A DNA stretch of 64,000 nucleotides from Rhizopus arrhizus (Eukaryota > Mucoromycota > Mucoromycetes > Mucorales > Rhizopodaceae), in the NCBI GenBank assembly GCA_024220505.1, contig JAKZZE010000010.1, forward strand, positions 744,001 through 808,000. Direction: 5' to 3'. Under the pieces are notes generated by a model. The model did not search any database and had not been told where the DNA came from. It was given only the letters and a program-made list of their open reading frames with translations. The translations under genes and the position numbers were made by a program. This document shows, in pieces, positions 24,230 through 33,185 of the stretch; position 1 is the stretch's first letter, and each line of letters starts with the position of its first letter.

Positions 24230-24792
24230 ATTTACTAGACACTTTTTATTTTTAACACTATTGACTAATCTACGCGCTTTCCCTTATTTATTGGCTTCAT
24301 TAAACCATAAAAAGTCAAATATTATTCCATGTGCTTTACTGTTTTGCTTATTGACTTAGCAGATTTCAATAAAATACAACAGCAAAATCGATTTAGCTTT
24401 TCTATTTTATATTTTTTTAAAGTAAGAACCATGAGTGATTTCTATCATCTAAACAACTGCTTGAAGGCCTCAAGTTTGTTCAATGATTGAAACAACTTAT
24501 TCTCATACACTTGATTTTATTATATAACTCAATTCTTTTCGTTCAATAAAAATCATAAACTGCTTCATTCATCTTCTTTCTATTGTCTTTTCCCCTTTAT
24601 ATCATCTGCAAAGCAAGTTGTACCAGTAAAAGCCAGAAATTTACAAGTAAATAAAGGCTTGTAAAAAATAGTCATTTTATATCTGGGGAAGAAGGAGCTT
24701 TTGATTGGGAGCGCTCGGTCTAAATGAAAAAAAGTTGTCAACCAAACCATAACTTGACGGGTTGAAAACTTGTACAAATTTAAAACGCAAAA
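24230..24792. other. Intergenic between TMEM135-like gene and transposon
   Basis: AT-rich, with no supported gene. The last bases (from about 24793) resemble a transposon terminus; see the entry for 24793-24815. Confidence 0.5.
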
Positions 24793-24815
24793 GAAAAGTG
24801 TTTAGGCTCCTACAG
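24793..24815. repeat. Sequence resembling the transposon's own right end, abutting its left end
   Basis: AAAAGTGTTTAGGCTCCTACAG matches the element's right terminus AAAATTTATTAGGCTCCTATAG at about 18 of 22 positions, in the same orientation. It overlaps the left terminus at CAG. This looks like a remnant of an adjacent copy or a duplicated end. Confidence 0.5.
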
Positions 24816-24835
24816 TGGGGCTGGTAAATTTTGTC
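24813..24835. repeat. Left terminal inverted repeat of the Fanzor element
   Basis: Begins CAGTGGGGCT after TA and ends TAAATTTTGTC. It is followed by iterons AGAAAATAAACTTCG, AAAAAACAAATGTCG and AGAAAAATAAATGTC, spaced about 21 nt apart, up to about 24900. Confidence 0.8.
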
Positions 24836-25043
24836 GGTTTAAAGAAAATAAACTTCGTTTAGCAAAAAACAAATGTCGTTTCCAGAAAAATAAATGTCAC
24901 TAACCTAAATGGAAATTTCGTTTAGTACATTTATTGTTGTCGCTTTGTACTTGTTTTATTGCAATACCTGTATTAAATGACCAAGGCGATAACCTTGGTG
25001 GTGAATTTTTTGTGATTTTCCTACTCTTGTTCTACTTAGATAA
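24813..25043 (-). ncRNA. Candidate Fanzor guide RNA (fRNA/omega-RNA) region
   Basis: This is the minus-strand sequence from the Fanzor stop codon to the transposon end. In TnpB and Fanzor systems the guide RNA scaffold is typically encoded next to or overlapping the nuclease 3' end and reaches the element terminus, with the guide taken from the flank. Just below the stop is a perfect stem-loop: ACCAAGG, a 6-nt loop, CCTTGGT (24980-24986 pairing with 24993-24999). The position and hairpin are visible; transcription and guide function are inferred. Confidence 0.4.
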
Positions 25044-27894
25044 TCAGTCTAAAGGATATTTTCTGGCGAAAAGGTTAGGACGTTCGCCAGTCTTTCTCAA
25101 ACTATTTAGGATCTTGAGAAAATTCAATACGGCTGCTTGATCGCGATTCCAAAGTCTCCTTTTTATTCCTATAGTTTGTTGTTTAAGACATGAGAGGCTC
25201 TTACACCTAGTACTGCATTAGTTATCAAGAATTAATCTAGTTTATTTTTCCCTTTGGATTACCTCAGCAAACCATTACATAGCACATCTGGCTTCTTTTT
25301 CCGTTGGTAAGGGCGAGGATTTGGCACGGTTTTGAATTTTTCTAAGTCATTTTCACAGGTTGGACAATGGGAAGATGTTTTGTATTCATTGATTAAGTAG
25401 ACAACAAACCCATTCTTCTTTAACATCTTGATTAACCCCTTGCTTCTTGTCGGTTCTTGATACTTGACATTAGGGGCGGACCAATCTCCAAAAACTAAGA
25501 CAGCATCTTGACCAAACTTTGCTTTTAAGTTACGCACCAGTTTTTGATTATTCTGGTCAAAGAAAAGTTTACTTGAAAATTTCAATTTTCGAAAAGGCAA
25601 AAGTTGTAGCTTTTCTAATGCTGTACTGATAGTCTTTTTGTAATTGCTTTGCTGTGGTCGTCTACATATCTCTTTTGCCAGCTCTAGAACTTTGCTTTTC
25701 TCACTATCATCTAGTCTTTCTGAAATATGCTTTTGTTGTAGCATTGTTTGTAGGTAGGTGGGATACAGTTGAGACTTTACAGAGCTATCAGTAGAGTAAT
25801 TCTCAGGTTGAGGGAAAAAACCACGGATTCTTGCTATGAACAGATTTCCATAATACAAATTACATTTTTGATCGACTCGAAAGTCAAATTCAGATTCAGG
25901 GAAATATGTTTCTTTAGACTTTGTTGTCTCGTTTTCATAATATTCGTACAAGGTGTTTTTTACTGATGCTCTTGTTTTAATGTACTCTACAAACTTTTTC
26001 AAGTCTACAGAGTTGGATTCAGATCTAGAAAGGATTGCTTCGGCTTTCTGGACCACAAAAGGTTGAGTACGCTTTCTTAAATATCTAAAATGCCTTGAAC
26101 ATTGTGAGCGGTTGTTCTTGGTAAATATAAGTGTTCGTTTTTCTTCAACAGTGCTGGTTTCTTTCATGCAGTACATCAAGTCCCGCCTTCCAGGGTCTAT
26201 CAAGACACACTTGCCTTCAGTGCTCTTTAAGTCGGCTTGACCTAATCCTTCAATATGCTCTGTTTGATTACCGTCCACTTTCTTTTCAGTGTTGGGTTTA
26301 GGCGACTTTCTGCTTGTATCAGTGTTTTGCTTTATTATGGAGACACCGACTCCATCGGTTTCGAGAGTTCCTTGGAACCGCAAAGTCTTTTGAAATCCTT
26401 GATGCTTGAACGCCTTTTTATTTAGGTCTACGACGGCACCCCATGTCTCAAACTTGCTTCCTGTTTTTGGATTCTTTTTGCTCTTGAGAACATGGTAATG
26501 GATTATTTTGCTATCCAACGTCATGTAGCAAGGAATAAAGGTGGTACGTAACGGGAAACAAGCAAACTGTTTCATCTGTTCAGCTTCAGACAATTCGGCA
26601 AGTCTGAAGAAGGCTTTAAAATGGTTTTTTGGACTAGCCATAATGTCATAGTAAATTGAGTTCTTTTGAAAGGTGTAGTCCTCTGGGTAGCTTGAGAGAA
26701 AGCCATTTAATTGCGTTCTTGATTGATCATCTAAAAGACCAACTTCAGGCATTTCTTTTTTTGCGATGGCAAGCTTCACCTTATTGCAAGGTCCATAAAT
26801 CTTCTTTCGGGTAGCTTCTTTTATCGCTTTACTACTAGACTTGTTTGCTTGCATTTCTCCTCTGAGACTCTCTGTCTTTTCCTTCTTTTTAAATAACTTG
26901 CTTATCAAACCACGCAGCCTATTTCCAAAATGAGCTTTGATGTTATTATAGTAGGCCGTTTGGATCTTCGTACACTCGTACAGGGCTATTTGCTGAGCAT
27001 ATGGTAAGTTGGAGGGAGTATAACCAGCATCTTCAAAGTAAGCTTCTTTATATTTTGATATTAATCGCCTATAGTTTTTGGTCGTATCCTTCAGCCTTGG
27101 GCTATTTCTACCCTTTGAGAGAACAAGACTCAGAAAAACTTCAACAAAGAAATCTTTTGTCACAAAGTTGTTCAGTGCAAAATTTTCATTTGCTGCCAGC
27201 TCTTGTAAATATATGTACTTTGTGAAGGCAAAGGTATGTGTAACTAGTAAGTTGGTAGTGTGAACCAAATCATACAATGGCTGTAAATATGTTGGTTTCC
27301 AAATATTTTTTACAGTCGTTTTAATTGTCATCACACGCTTGCTTATCTTCTTAGGGTCTTCTTTAATGTCACTTGCCTTGTCAACAGGTACAGGACAAAA
27401 ACTTGACTTGATAGAAGTTGCAGCTGAATTTAAAGCAGTTGTGCTTGACTCCACAGCAGCAGAAGTTGATTTGGTGATACGAAAAGCAGACTTGGTTGAT
27501 TCACCCAAAAAGGATCTTTTGACGACAGGTGCATCAAAATCGTCACTGCTATATTCAAGATCATAGTCATCAAGAGTGATCTTATTGAACATGATAGTTT
27601 CATCTGTTGTAGAGATACCAGTACTACTTGTAGTAGTAACTTCAGAATCTGTAGCTTTTCCTTTGCCTTTGAGCCTCTTTTGTAATCCACTCTGTGGAGT
27701 ATTTTCCCTACCTATGATGGAGTTTCATACGTTAGACCAGCTGTTTACCTACATCAATTTTGACAATGGAACTTACTTTTTCTTTTCCTAGCTGTTACAG
27801 CGGGTTGGAAGTCATCGTCTGAGTTGTCTTCTGCATATAGTTCAAACGAGTCTATAACAGTATCAATTTTGTGGTCAGTGACATTCCGATCCAT
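25044..27894 (-). CDS. Fanzor RNA-guided endonuclease (eukaryotic TnpB homologue)
   Basis: Exons 27894..27777, 27711..25263 and 25206..25044 sum to 2730 nt (909 residues), all GT..AG and in phase. The split RuvC nuclease is complete: LIDPGRRD with D545, INEYKTSSH with E815, and LWNRDQAAVLNFL with D878. A zinc finger sits between the last two: CPTC (C822, C825), then CNGLLRC ending at C857 and C862. The NEYKTS glutamate fits the rearranged RuvC-II residue reported for Fanzors. The N-terminal ~140 residues are acidic and Ser/Thr-rich with a basic RKRKSR stretch that could act in nuclear import. Intron 2 splits the zinc finger, and the last aspartate lies in the small third exon. The frame is open throughout, which implies recent selection or recent arrival. 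The size and transposon setting suggest the Fanzor1 type. Confidence 0.93.
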
Positions 27895-28530
27895 TATTAG
27901 ATATGGGGCCTACCGTTTCCGCTCTTAGATGGCTTCTTTTGGTTTGAAGAGAATAAAGTATCTTTTTGCTTTCCTTTCATTTTCTAATGTGTTTTCACGA
28001 GTGAAATGTACGAACAAAAAGAAAAAAATGTCTTCAGAAATTGATTTGAATGTTAAAAGGAAATACTCCCATCCCATTTATATAGGTTTATTCAAACACA
28101 GCTACAACCGAATAAGAGCAATGCACCTACAATGAGCTTACACCATATAGTAGCTTGTAATAGAAGACACTTGTTTTCTAGATTCACATAGAATAGTAGT
28201 TACACATAGTAGGTAGGGCTCGAGAAGTTATTAGCGTCTGAATGTGTCAAGCTTTTTATGTTTTTTCATCAAACCTCAATGATAAATATGTTAAGAACAT
28301 ACTTGATGATCATAAAATGTTGGACCGTTATCTTGTAATGGCACTGCATAATGATGATATATTAACTGATCAAAATATCCATTAAAAGTCCTTTGCTGAG
28401 ACCAATAAAACTGTTTTAATCATATCAATTCTCGCAAGATTTATATTCTAAAAAGGTATGGTGTTATGAAAATATCATAGTATGATTTTAAAAGCATGTT
28501 CACATGGGTGTTTTATTACAACAGTGGATG
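27895..28530. other. Transposon interior between Fanzor and transposase
   Basis: Sequence inside the element, upstream of the Fanzor start. No supported gene; it presumably holds the Fanzor promoter and decayed 3' transposase sequence. Confidence 0.5.
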
Positions 28531-28539
28531 ATTTGACTA

Positions 28540-29719
28540 GAGAAGCCATAAAGAATTTGATTATAACCATCAGGACTTCGGCTCGATAAGTTTTCATTTG
28601 ACGATGTTTGAGTTTTCCTTTAATTATAGTCTAAAACTGCTTAATTGGGTTGAGCTCTGGCGAACAAGAAGGTAAGTACGTTACTCTATAACCTCTACTC
28701 TCAATTTTTCTTACATTGGATGAGACTTATGGATAGCACAGTAATCCATTACAAGATAACTACCCATAAAACTTTCGTTCATGCTCATGATATCAAGAAG
28801 CTCACTTATAAATCTTACAAAGTGGGCAGTAGTTGTGTTTTTTTGCTACTGGCTTGTTGTTCTCGATGGCAGTACTCTCCTCCACATCAGCGTACTCTAT
28901 AGTAGGCTCTTCAATAATAATGTCGCCTGTTCTTTGCCTCCTGCAAGCTTTCTTCTTTTTTTTTTTGGTTGGTTGTCTTCAATGCAGCCTCATCAATAAA
29001 AACGTAATCCTTAGTGTAACCCAGATCCGAGCCTTTTCACTTCATGAACCACTCGTATCTCGTTTGCAAGTTATTGTCAGAGTTTCTTATCATAGGATCG
29101 AAGGTTGGTTTCTTTATTGAAATGAGCATGTTGTTTCTCAAGCAGTGGTTCATTTGAGACTTTGAAACCTTCAAGTCCTTTAACTGCAATTTCAGAGGAT
29201 CAATAATGTCATCAGCACAAAGTTGTGAGTCTTTTTGAATTATTTGTTGAATGTGCTGCTTATGTTCAGTAGTCAGTGAGTTAGGTCGGCTGGGATTTCT
29301 TTGCAACTTTTTGTAAACTATCTTCTCAGTTTCTTGATAGTGTTTCCACCAGCGCATAGTAGTACGAGGATTAATCCCAAGATCCTTTGCATACAAAGTC
29401 ACTTTTCCTCTTTCCGTAGGACCCTCGATCATTCAATCAATAAATATCTCTCTGGTTTGATCGTTGTAGTCTTTGTAGACGATGCTTTCTTGACCACTTT
29501 TATAGCCTTTTTTGTTGAATCTTTTGCGGTAGTTTCTTTCTCTGCTGGTTTGAGACACAGATAGGACATTTGGCTCGTTATGGTTTCAAGTACTATGTTA
29601 GGATCACTGATTTCGGTTAACGCACCTTCCATCGGGTCGAAGACTCTTTCTCCATCCTTATTGTGGACATTGTTGTGTTCGTCTTCATAAAAAAATGTAT
29701 TTTTTGTCATTTTATTCAA
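28540..29719 (-). pseudogene. Broken Tc1/mariner transposase of the Fanzor element
   Basis: The N-terminal part is open at 29719-29429 (FDPMEGALTEISDPN). It then shifts frame into 29432-29037, which encodes the helix-turn-helix region (YAKDLGINPRTTMRWWKHY). Downstream the DDE triad is recognisable in pieces: DYVFIDEAAL, then VMDYCAIHKSH, then SPELNPIKQF in yet another frame, with the tryptophan that usually follows replaced by a stop. Several stops and shifts interrupt the catalytic core, so no active transposase can be made. It lies upstream of Fanzor on the same strand. Confidence 0.85.
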
Positions 29720-29933
29720 TTGTTAGAGCGAAAGGAAAGAAATAAAGCTTTTACACCATAGCCGACAATAATCTCTCAGTAACGCCAATTTGACATGGCC
29801 CAAAAAGACAAAGTAAATTTTAAGGCGACAATCATTTGCTAGCAAACAGCCAAACATTTATCAGGTAATGCTATTTATTTTTAGGTAATCACCCATTTAT
29901 TTTTCGGAAGTTGCCATTTATTTTTTCAGAATG

Positions 29934-29958
29934 GACAAAATTTATTAGGCTCCTATAG
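29934..29958. repeat. Right terminal inverted repeat of the Fanzor element
   Basis: Ends ...TTAGGCTCCTATAG before TA. Inward of it lie three spaced iterons of the type YATTTATTTTT (about 29870-29930), equivalent to those at the left end. Confidence 0.8.
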
Positions 29959-29960
29959 TA

Positions 29961-30720
29961 AGAATCCAGCAATATCGTTATGGAGAATAACAAAAGAAAA
30001 TTTTCAAATAAGCAAAGGTTACTTGAGAAATTGAAATTGGCATTTCAATATGAAAATTCATGAATCCTGAATAGGTGTTTTCTCTGACGGCAATGAAATG
30101 AAGCTGATGTTTGGAAGGTTAAAGTTTAGGATCATTGAGTTATAGTTACTAAAAAAAAGCATATTGTAAAGACATTATAAAGTAATGAGCATCAATACTA
30201 TATTCACGATCCAATAGCCAGCGACATTTAAAAAAGACTAAAGGAGGGGTACTGTCAAAAGATTGGGGATCTTTTCAAACCCTAAGGTTGATACGACAAA
30301 AAACATCTATTTTATTTTATCCCAGATGATATATGAAGCCTATTGCCAAACTACTTTCAATACTATCTTCATATCATATTGGCACAGTAGTACTCTATCT
30401 TGGTGTGTTTTATCCTTGAACTTGGTGGACTTCAACTCAGAGTACAGACAAGCATACCACAGCAAAAACAAGTATCAAAATATGCCATTTCCTCTTTCAC
30501 TTCTTTCTAATATTCAGCTTTCTACTTGGGCTTTGAGCTTGATTTATATATTTGTCATTGAAGACAAACAAATTATCTACACTGTGTAGATATCAATAGC
30601 ACATCTAGCTACTGTTGATTGTTCTGTTTATCTTATTATATGCGAATAATTTAAGCATAGCACATAGATTTTACTCCTAAAATCTAATTGAGTTTATTAG
30701 TAAGTCAATAGAAAGCCTTT
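29961..30720. other. Intergenic between transposon and transposase remnant
   Basis: No supported gene. A 108-codon frame at 30263-30589 has no recognisable domain and may be part of decayed transposon sequence. Confidence 0.4.
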
Positions 30721-31020
30721 ATGAGAAACTGTATTTTCGTTGATGAAGCTAGGCTCTACTCGAAAATGATCTTGAATTATTGTAAAGGTACCCACTCAAA
30801 AAGAACCAAGATAATAATTTTAGACTATATTTCACCTTTTGATATTATCAAGTGTTAAAAAAAAAAGTGATGCAAAGAAAAGGAGAAATGATTCTCTGAA
30901 GTGTTTGTTTCAAAAGAAAGAAAATCTACAAGTTGAATTCCTAAACTTAGATCCTCAGAAAGGAACTACAACTCATCATATAGCTAACTTTATGGAATTT
31001 ACCATAAATATCCATGATTA
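30721..31020 (+). pseudogene. Tc1/mariner transposase remnant
   Basis: The frame from 30721 reads MRNCIFVDEARLYSKM, equivalent to the first-aspartate block of Tc1/mariner DDE transposases, and stops at 30858. A second frame to 31020 ends KGTTTHHIANFMEF, which parallels KGTTSGHYMIFLS in the element at 50 kb. The second D and the E are not visible. A dead fragment lying about 760 bp beyond the Fanzor element. Confidence 0.65.
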
Positions 31021-31297
31021 ACTAGACAAAATGATGTTTTGTTGTCAAAGAGTAGCTGTAAAATGCATCGTTCTTTGCCTAATTGACGTTTTGGAATTTA
31101 AAACTAGACAGGCGTTTTTTTGGAAACGAAATTGATGACTTCCAAAAAAAAATCAGGGCTGTCTTGTTCTTAATGTTAGATTGTCTAAAAAAGATTCAAA
31201 TTTGTCTTATTTACAAGTTAAAATGTTGCACTTTTTTTTTATTTCGGTTTTATCTTTTTTTTTTTTTTTTTTTTTTTTTATAACGCAGCCCATACAT

Positions 31298-31858
31298 ATG
31301 TCCTCTTCACTTACATATAGACTTCAACTTCAAAAACCTGGTGGTGAAAACAGTTTACCTTCACCCCCTAATTCCTCATGTGGAGATGAGGTGAACAAAG
31401 AAGCATCATTTATTACTTCTTTTTCACTACCAACACATTATAGTCCATATATCGCAAATGGTTTATCAAATTCTCTACCAGAAAATTATACCATCGATCA
31501 CTCTGTTACTACAATTGCTGGTAGCAAACGTAATCACCGTATTCATAACCGAAAAGATCGCCGTGTGATAATGTCGGAGTCGTCTTCCAAGTATACATTA
31601 CAAACCTATCGATGCACAGACTGTGGTAAAGTTTACAAACATCCAAATTGCCTCTCAAAACATCAGTGGGAACACTCAGAACAATGGGAATATACATCAA
31701 AGTTCCTGTTAACCAAACATCAGCAAGTTCAAATGTTGGAAGCAGCTAATATTCTCATGAATTTAGATAAAAAGCATAAAAATTTCAGTGATGATGATGA
31801 AAATTATACTCAGCAAGATTATGAATCAGATATTGATATTGAAATGGATGATATTTAA
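31298..31858 (+). CDS. C2H2 zinc-finger protein
   Basis: Single-exon 186-residue protein; the ATG at 31298 follows a long T run. One C2H2 finger is evident around residues 100-125: YRCTDCGKVYKHPNCLSKHQ then WEH. A basic stretch precedes it (GSKRNHRIHNRKDRRV), and the C-terminus is acidic (DIDIEMDDI). It is probably a nuclear DNA- or RNA-binding regulator, but a single finger does not predict a target. Ser/Pro-rich N-terminus (LPSPPNSS). The ATG at 31181, upstream of the T run, is less likely because it would encode a phenylalanine homopolymer. Confidence 0.7.
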   Translation: MSSSLTYRLQLQKPGGENSLPSPPNSSCGDEVNKEASFITSFSLPTHYSPYIANGLSNSLPENYTIDHSVTTIAGSKRNHRIHNRKDRRVIMSESSSKYTLQTYRCTDCGKVYKHPNCLSKHQWEHSEQWEYTSKFLLTKHQQVQMLEAANILMNLDKKHKNFSDDDENYTQQDYESDIDIEMDDI

Positions 31859-32199
31859 AATAAACTTTTCTCTCTTGTGCGCAATAAGCCACCCTGCCTT
31901 CTTTAAAGTGGTCCGTGTAATTGAGTATGTGGAACAATAATGACGGAGTTCCTGAGCTTTGAGAATGGTACAAATAATTTGGTTCTCAGATAAGGCACAG
32001 AGCATGGATGGTAAGTTTTCCTTTGAACGTCATGAATCACAGTCGCAAAATAGATCAAGGAAATAGATACTTTACAGGGCTCATAATAAAGCTTATTTTT
32101 CATCTTCATCTCATTGAGTGAAGCGTATTATGTAAACAAGTTTAGAATAATCACAAAAAAGGGGTTATGCATTGGTTACGTTATATTTTATTAATATCA
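31859..32199. other. Short convergent intergenic region
   Basis: Lies between the C2H2 gene (+) and SEC3 (-) 3' ends. No gene seen. Confidence 0.5.
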
Positions 32200-33154
32200 C
32201 TAAATGTTCACTTTTCTAGCTAATTCGCTCATCATATCCAGTAGGTCCTGTATCGTAAATTCCAAGTGAATACCAACATCAGGATAACACTGTCTAATCA
32301 AATTTTCCATTCGTTCATGCTGCTGTATAAATTCTTCCTGAATTCCACGCCAAACGACTTGCAATAGACCCTCTTCTTCTGAGAAATGTTTGTCAACACG
32401 TTTATATAGTTGTTCCAAAGACTTTTTAATTTCTTTAGATGGATACATAGTGATCACTTTACGAAGCTGGGTCTTGTTGTAATTCATGTGGAATGACACT
32501 TCTTCAGGCATACTACTTGTACGCGCCATCGTTTCCACACCTTCAAAGAACTCCAAAAGTCTACCTAATGGACGGCGGATGATGACGTGAACATAGGAAT
32601 TCAAGCTACTGTCGTACTGAGATTTGGCATGTTTGATCCATTTTTCGAGAACATGTAACTTATTAGTACGTAAAGTATGATATAAATGATGCATATTTTC
32701 TACGAATACAATTTGTTAATTCAAAAACATTTCTTTTCTTGTATGACTTACCAATATACATAATCGTTGCGTTCAACTGATCCTTGTCGTCTCCTGTTTG
32801 ATCACCTTCTTTTGCAATGCTTTCCAAACTTGCCATCATGGCTTGAATTACCTTTTCATAAGCTGAATTGACTGTCACTCGTGTTTCTGATTCAGGCTGA
32901 ACATGAACTGCCGCCACTTCCAGTCGCATGGCAAAGATAGGAAATGTCCTAAAGAAACTCAAGACGCCTTTTCGTTTCTTGATGCTCACTTTGGTTTCTT
33001 CTATAATACGAATTTGATCGCCAATGAAGCTTTCAAACATGCGAGTCAGTCTTTGAGATAATGACTCGCATAGCTTTAATGCAAACTCTTGGTCAGAGCC
33101 TTCCCATTTTTCTTGTTGGTATTCAACAGCAGCTAACATACTGACGGTCAAACT

Positions 33155-33185
<31 letters not shown>

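Larger units (their letters stand above)
24813..29958 (-). mobile_element. Mariner/Tc1-type transposon carrying a Fanzor nuclease
   Basis: A 5.1-kb element bounded by TA on both sides (24811-24812 and 29959-29960), as expected for Tc1/mariner insertion. The ends are inverted repeats: left reads CAGTGGGGCTGGTAAATTTTG, right (reversed) reads CTATAGGAGCCTAATAAATTTTG, sharing TAAATTTTGTC. Each end also carries spaced copies of an A-rich iteron. Both genes are on the minus strand, in the order transposase (29719 to about 28540) then Fanzor (27894-25044), then a 231-nt 3' region to the left end. Fanzors inside eukaryotic DNA transposons are known; this copy is notable for an intact Fanzor beside a dead transposase. 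Confidence 0.88.

Noticed and set aside
30263..30589. 108-codon open frame
   Set aside because: No domain, no splice context, and it lies between transposon pieces; treated as chance or decayed sequence.
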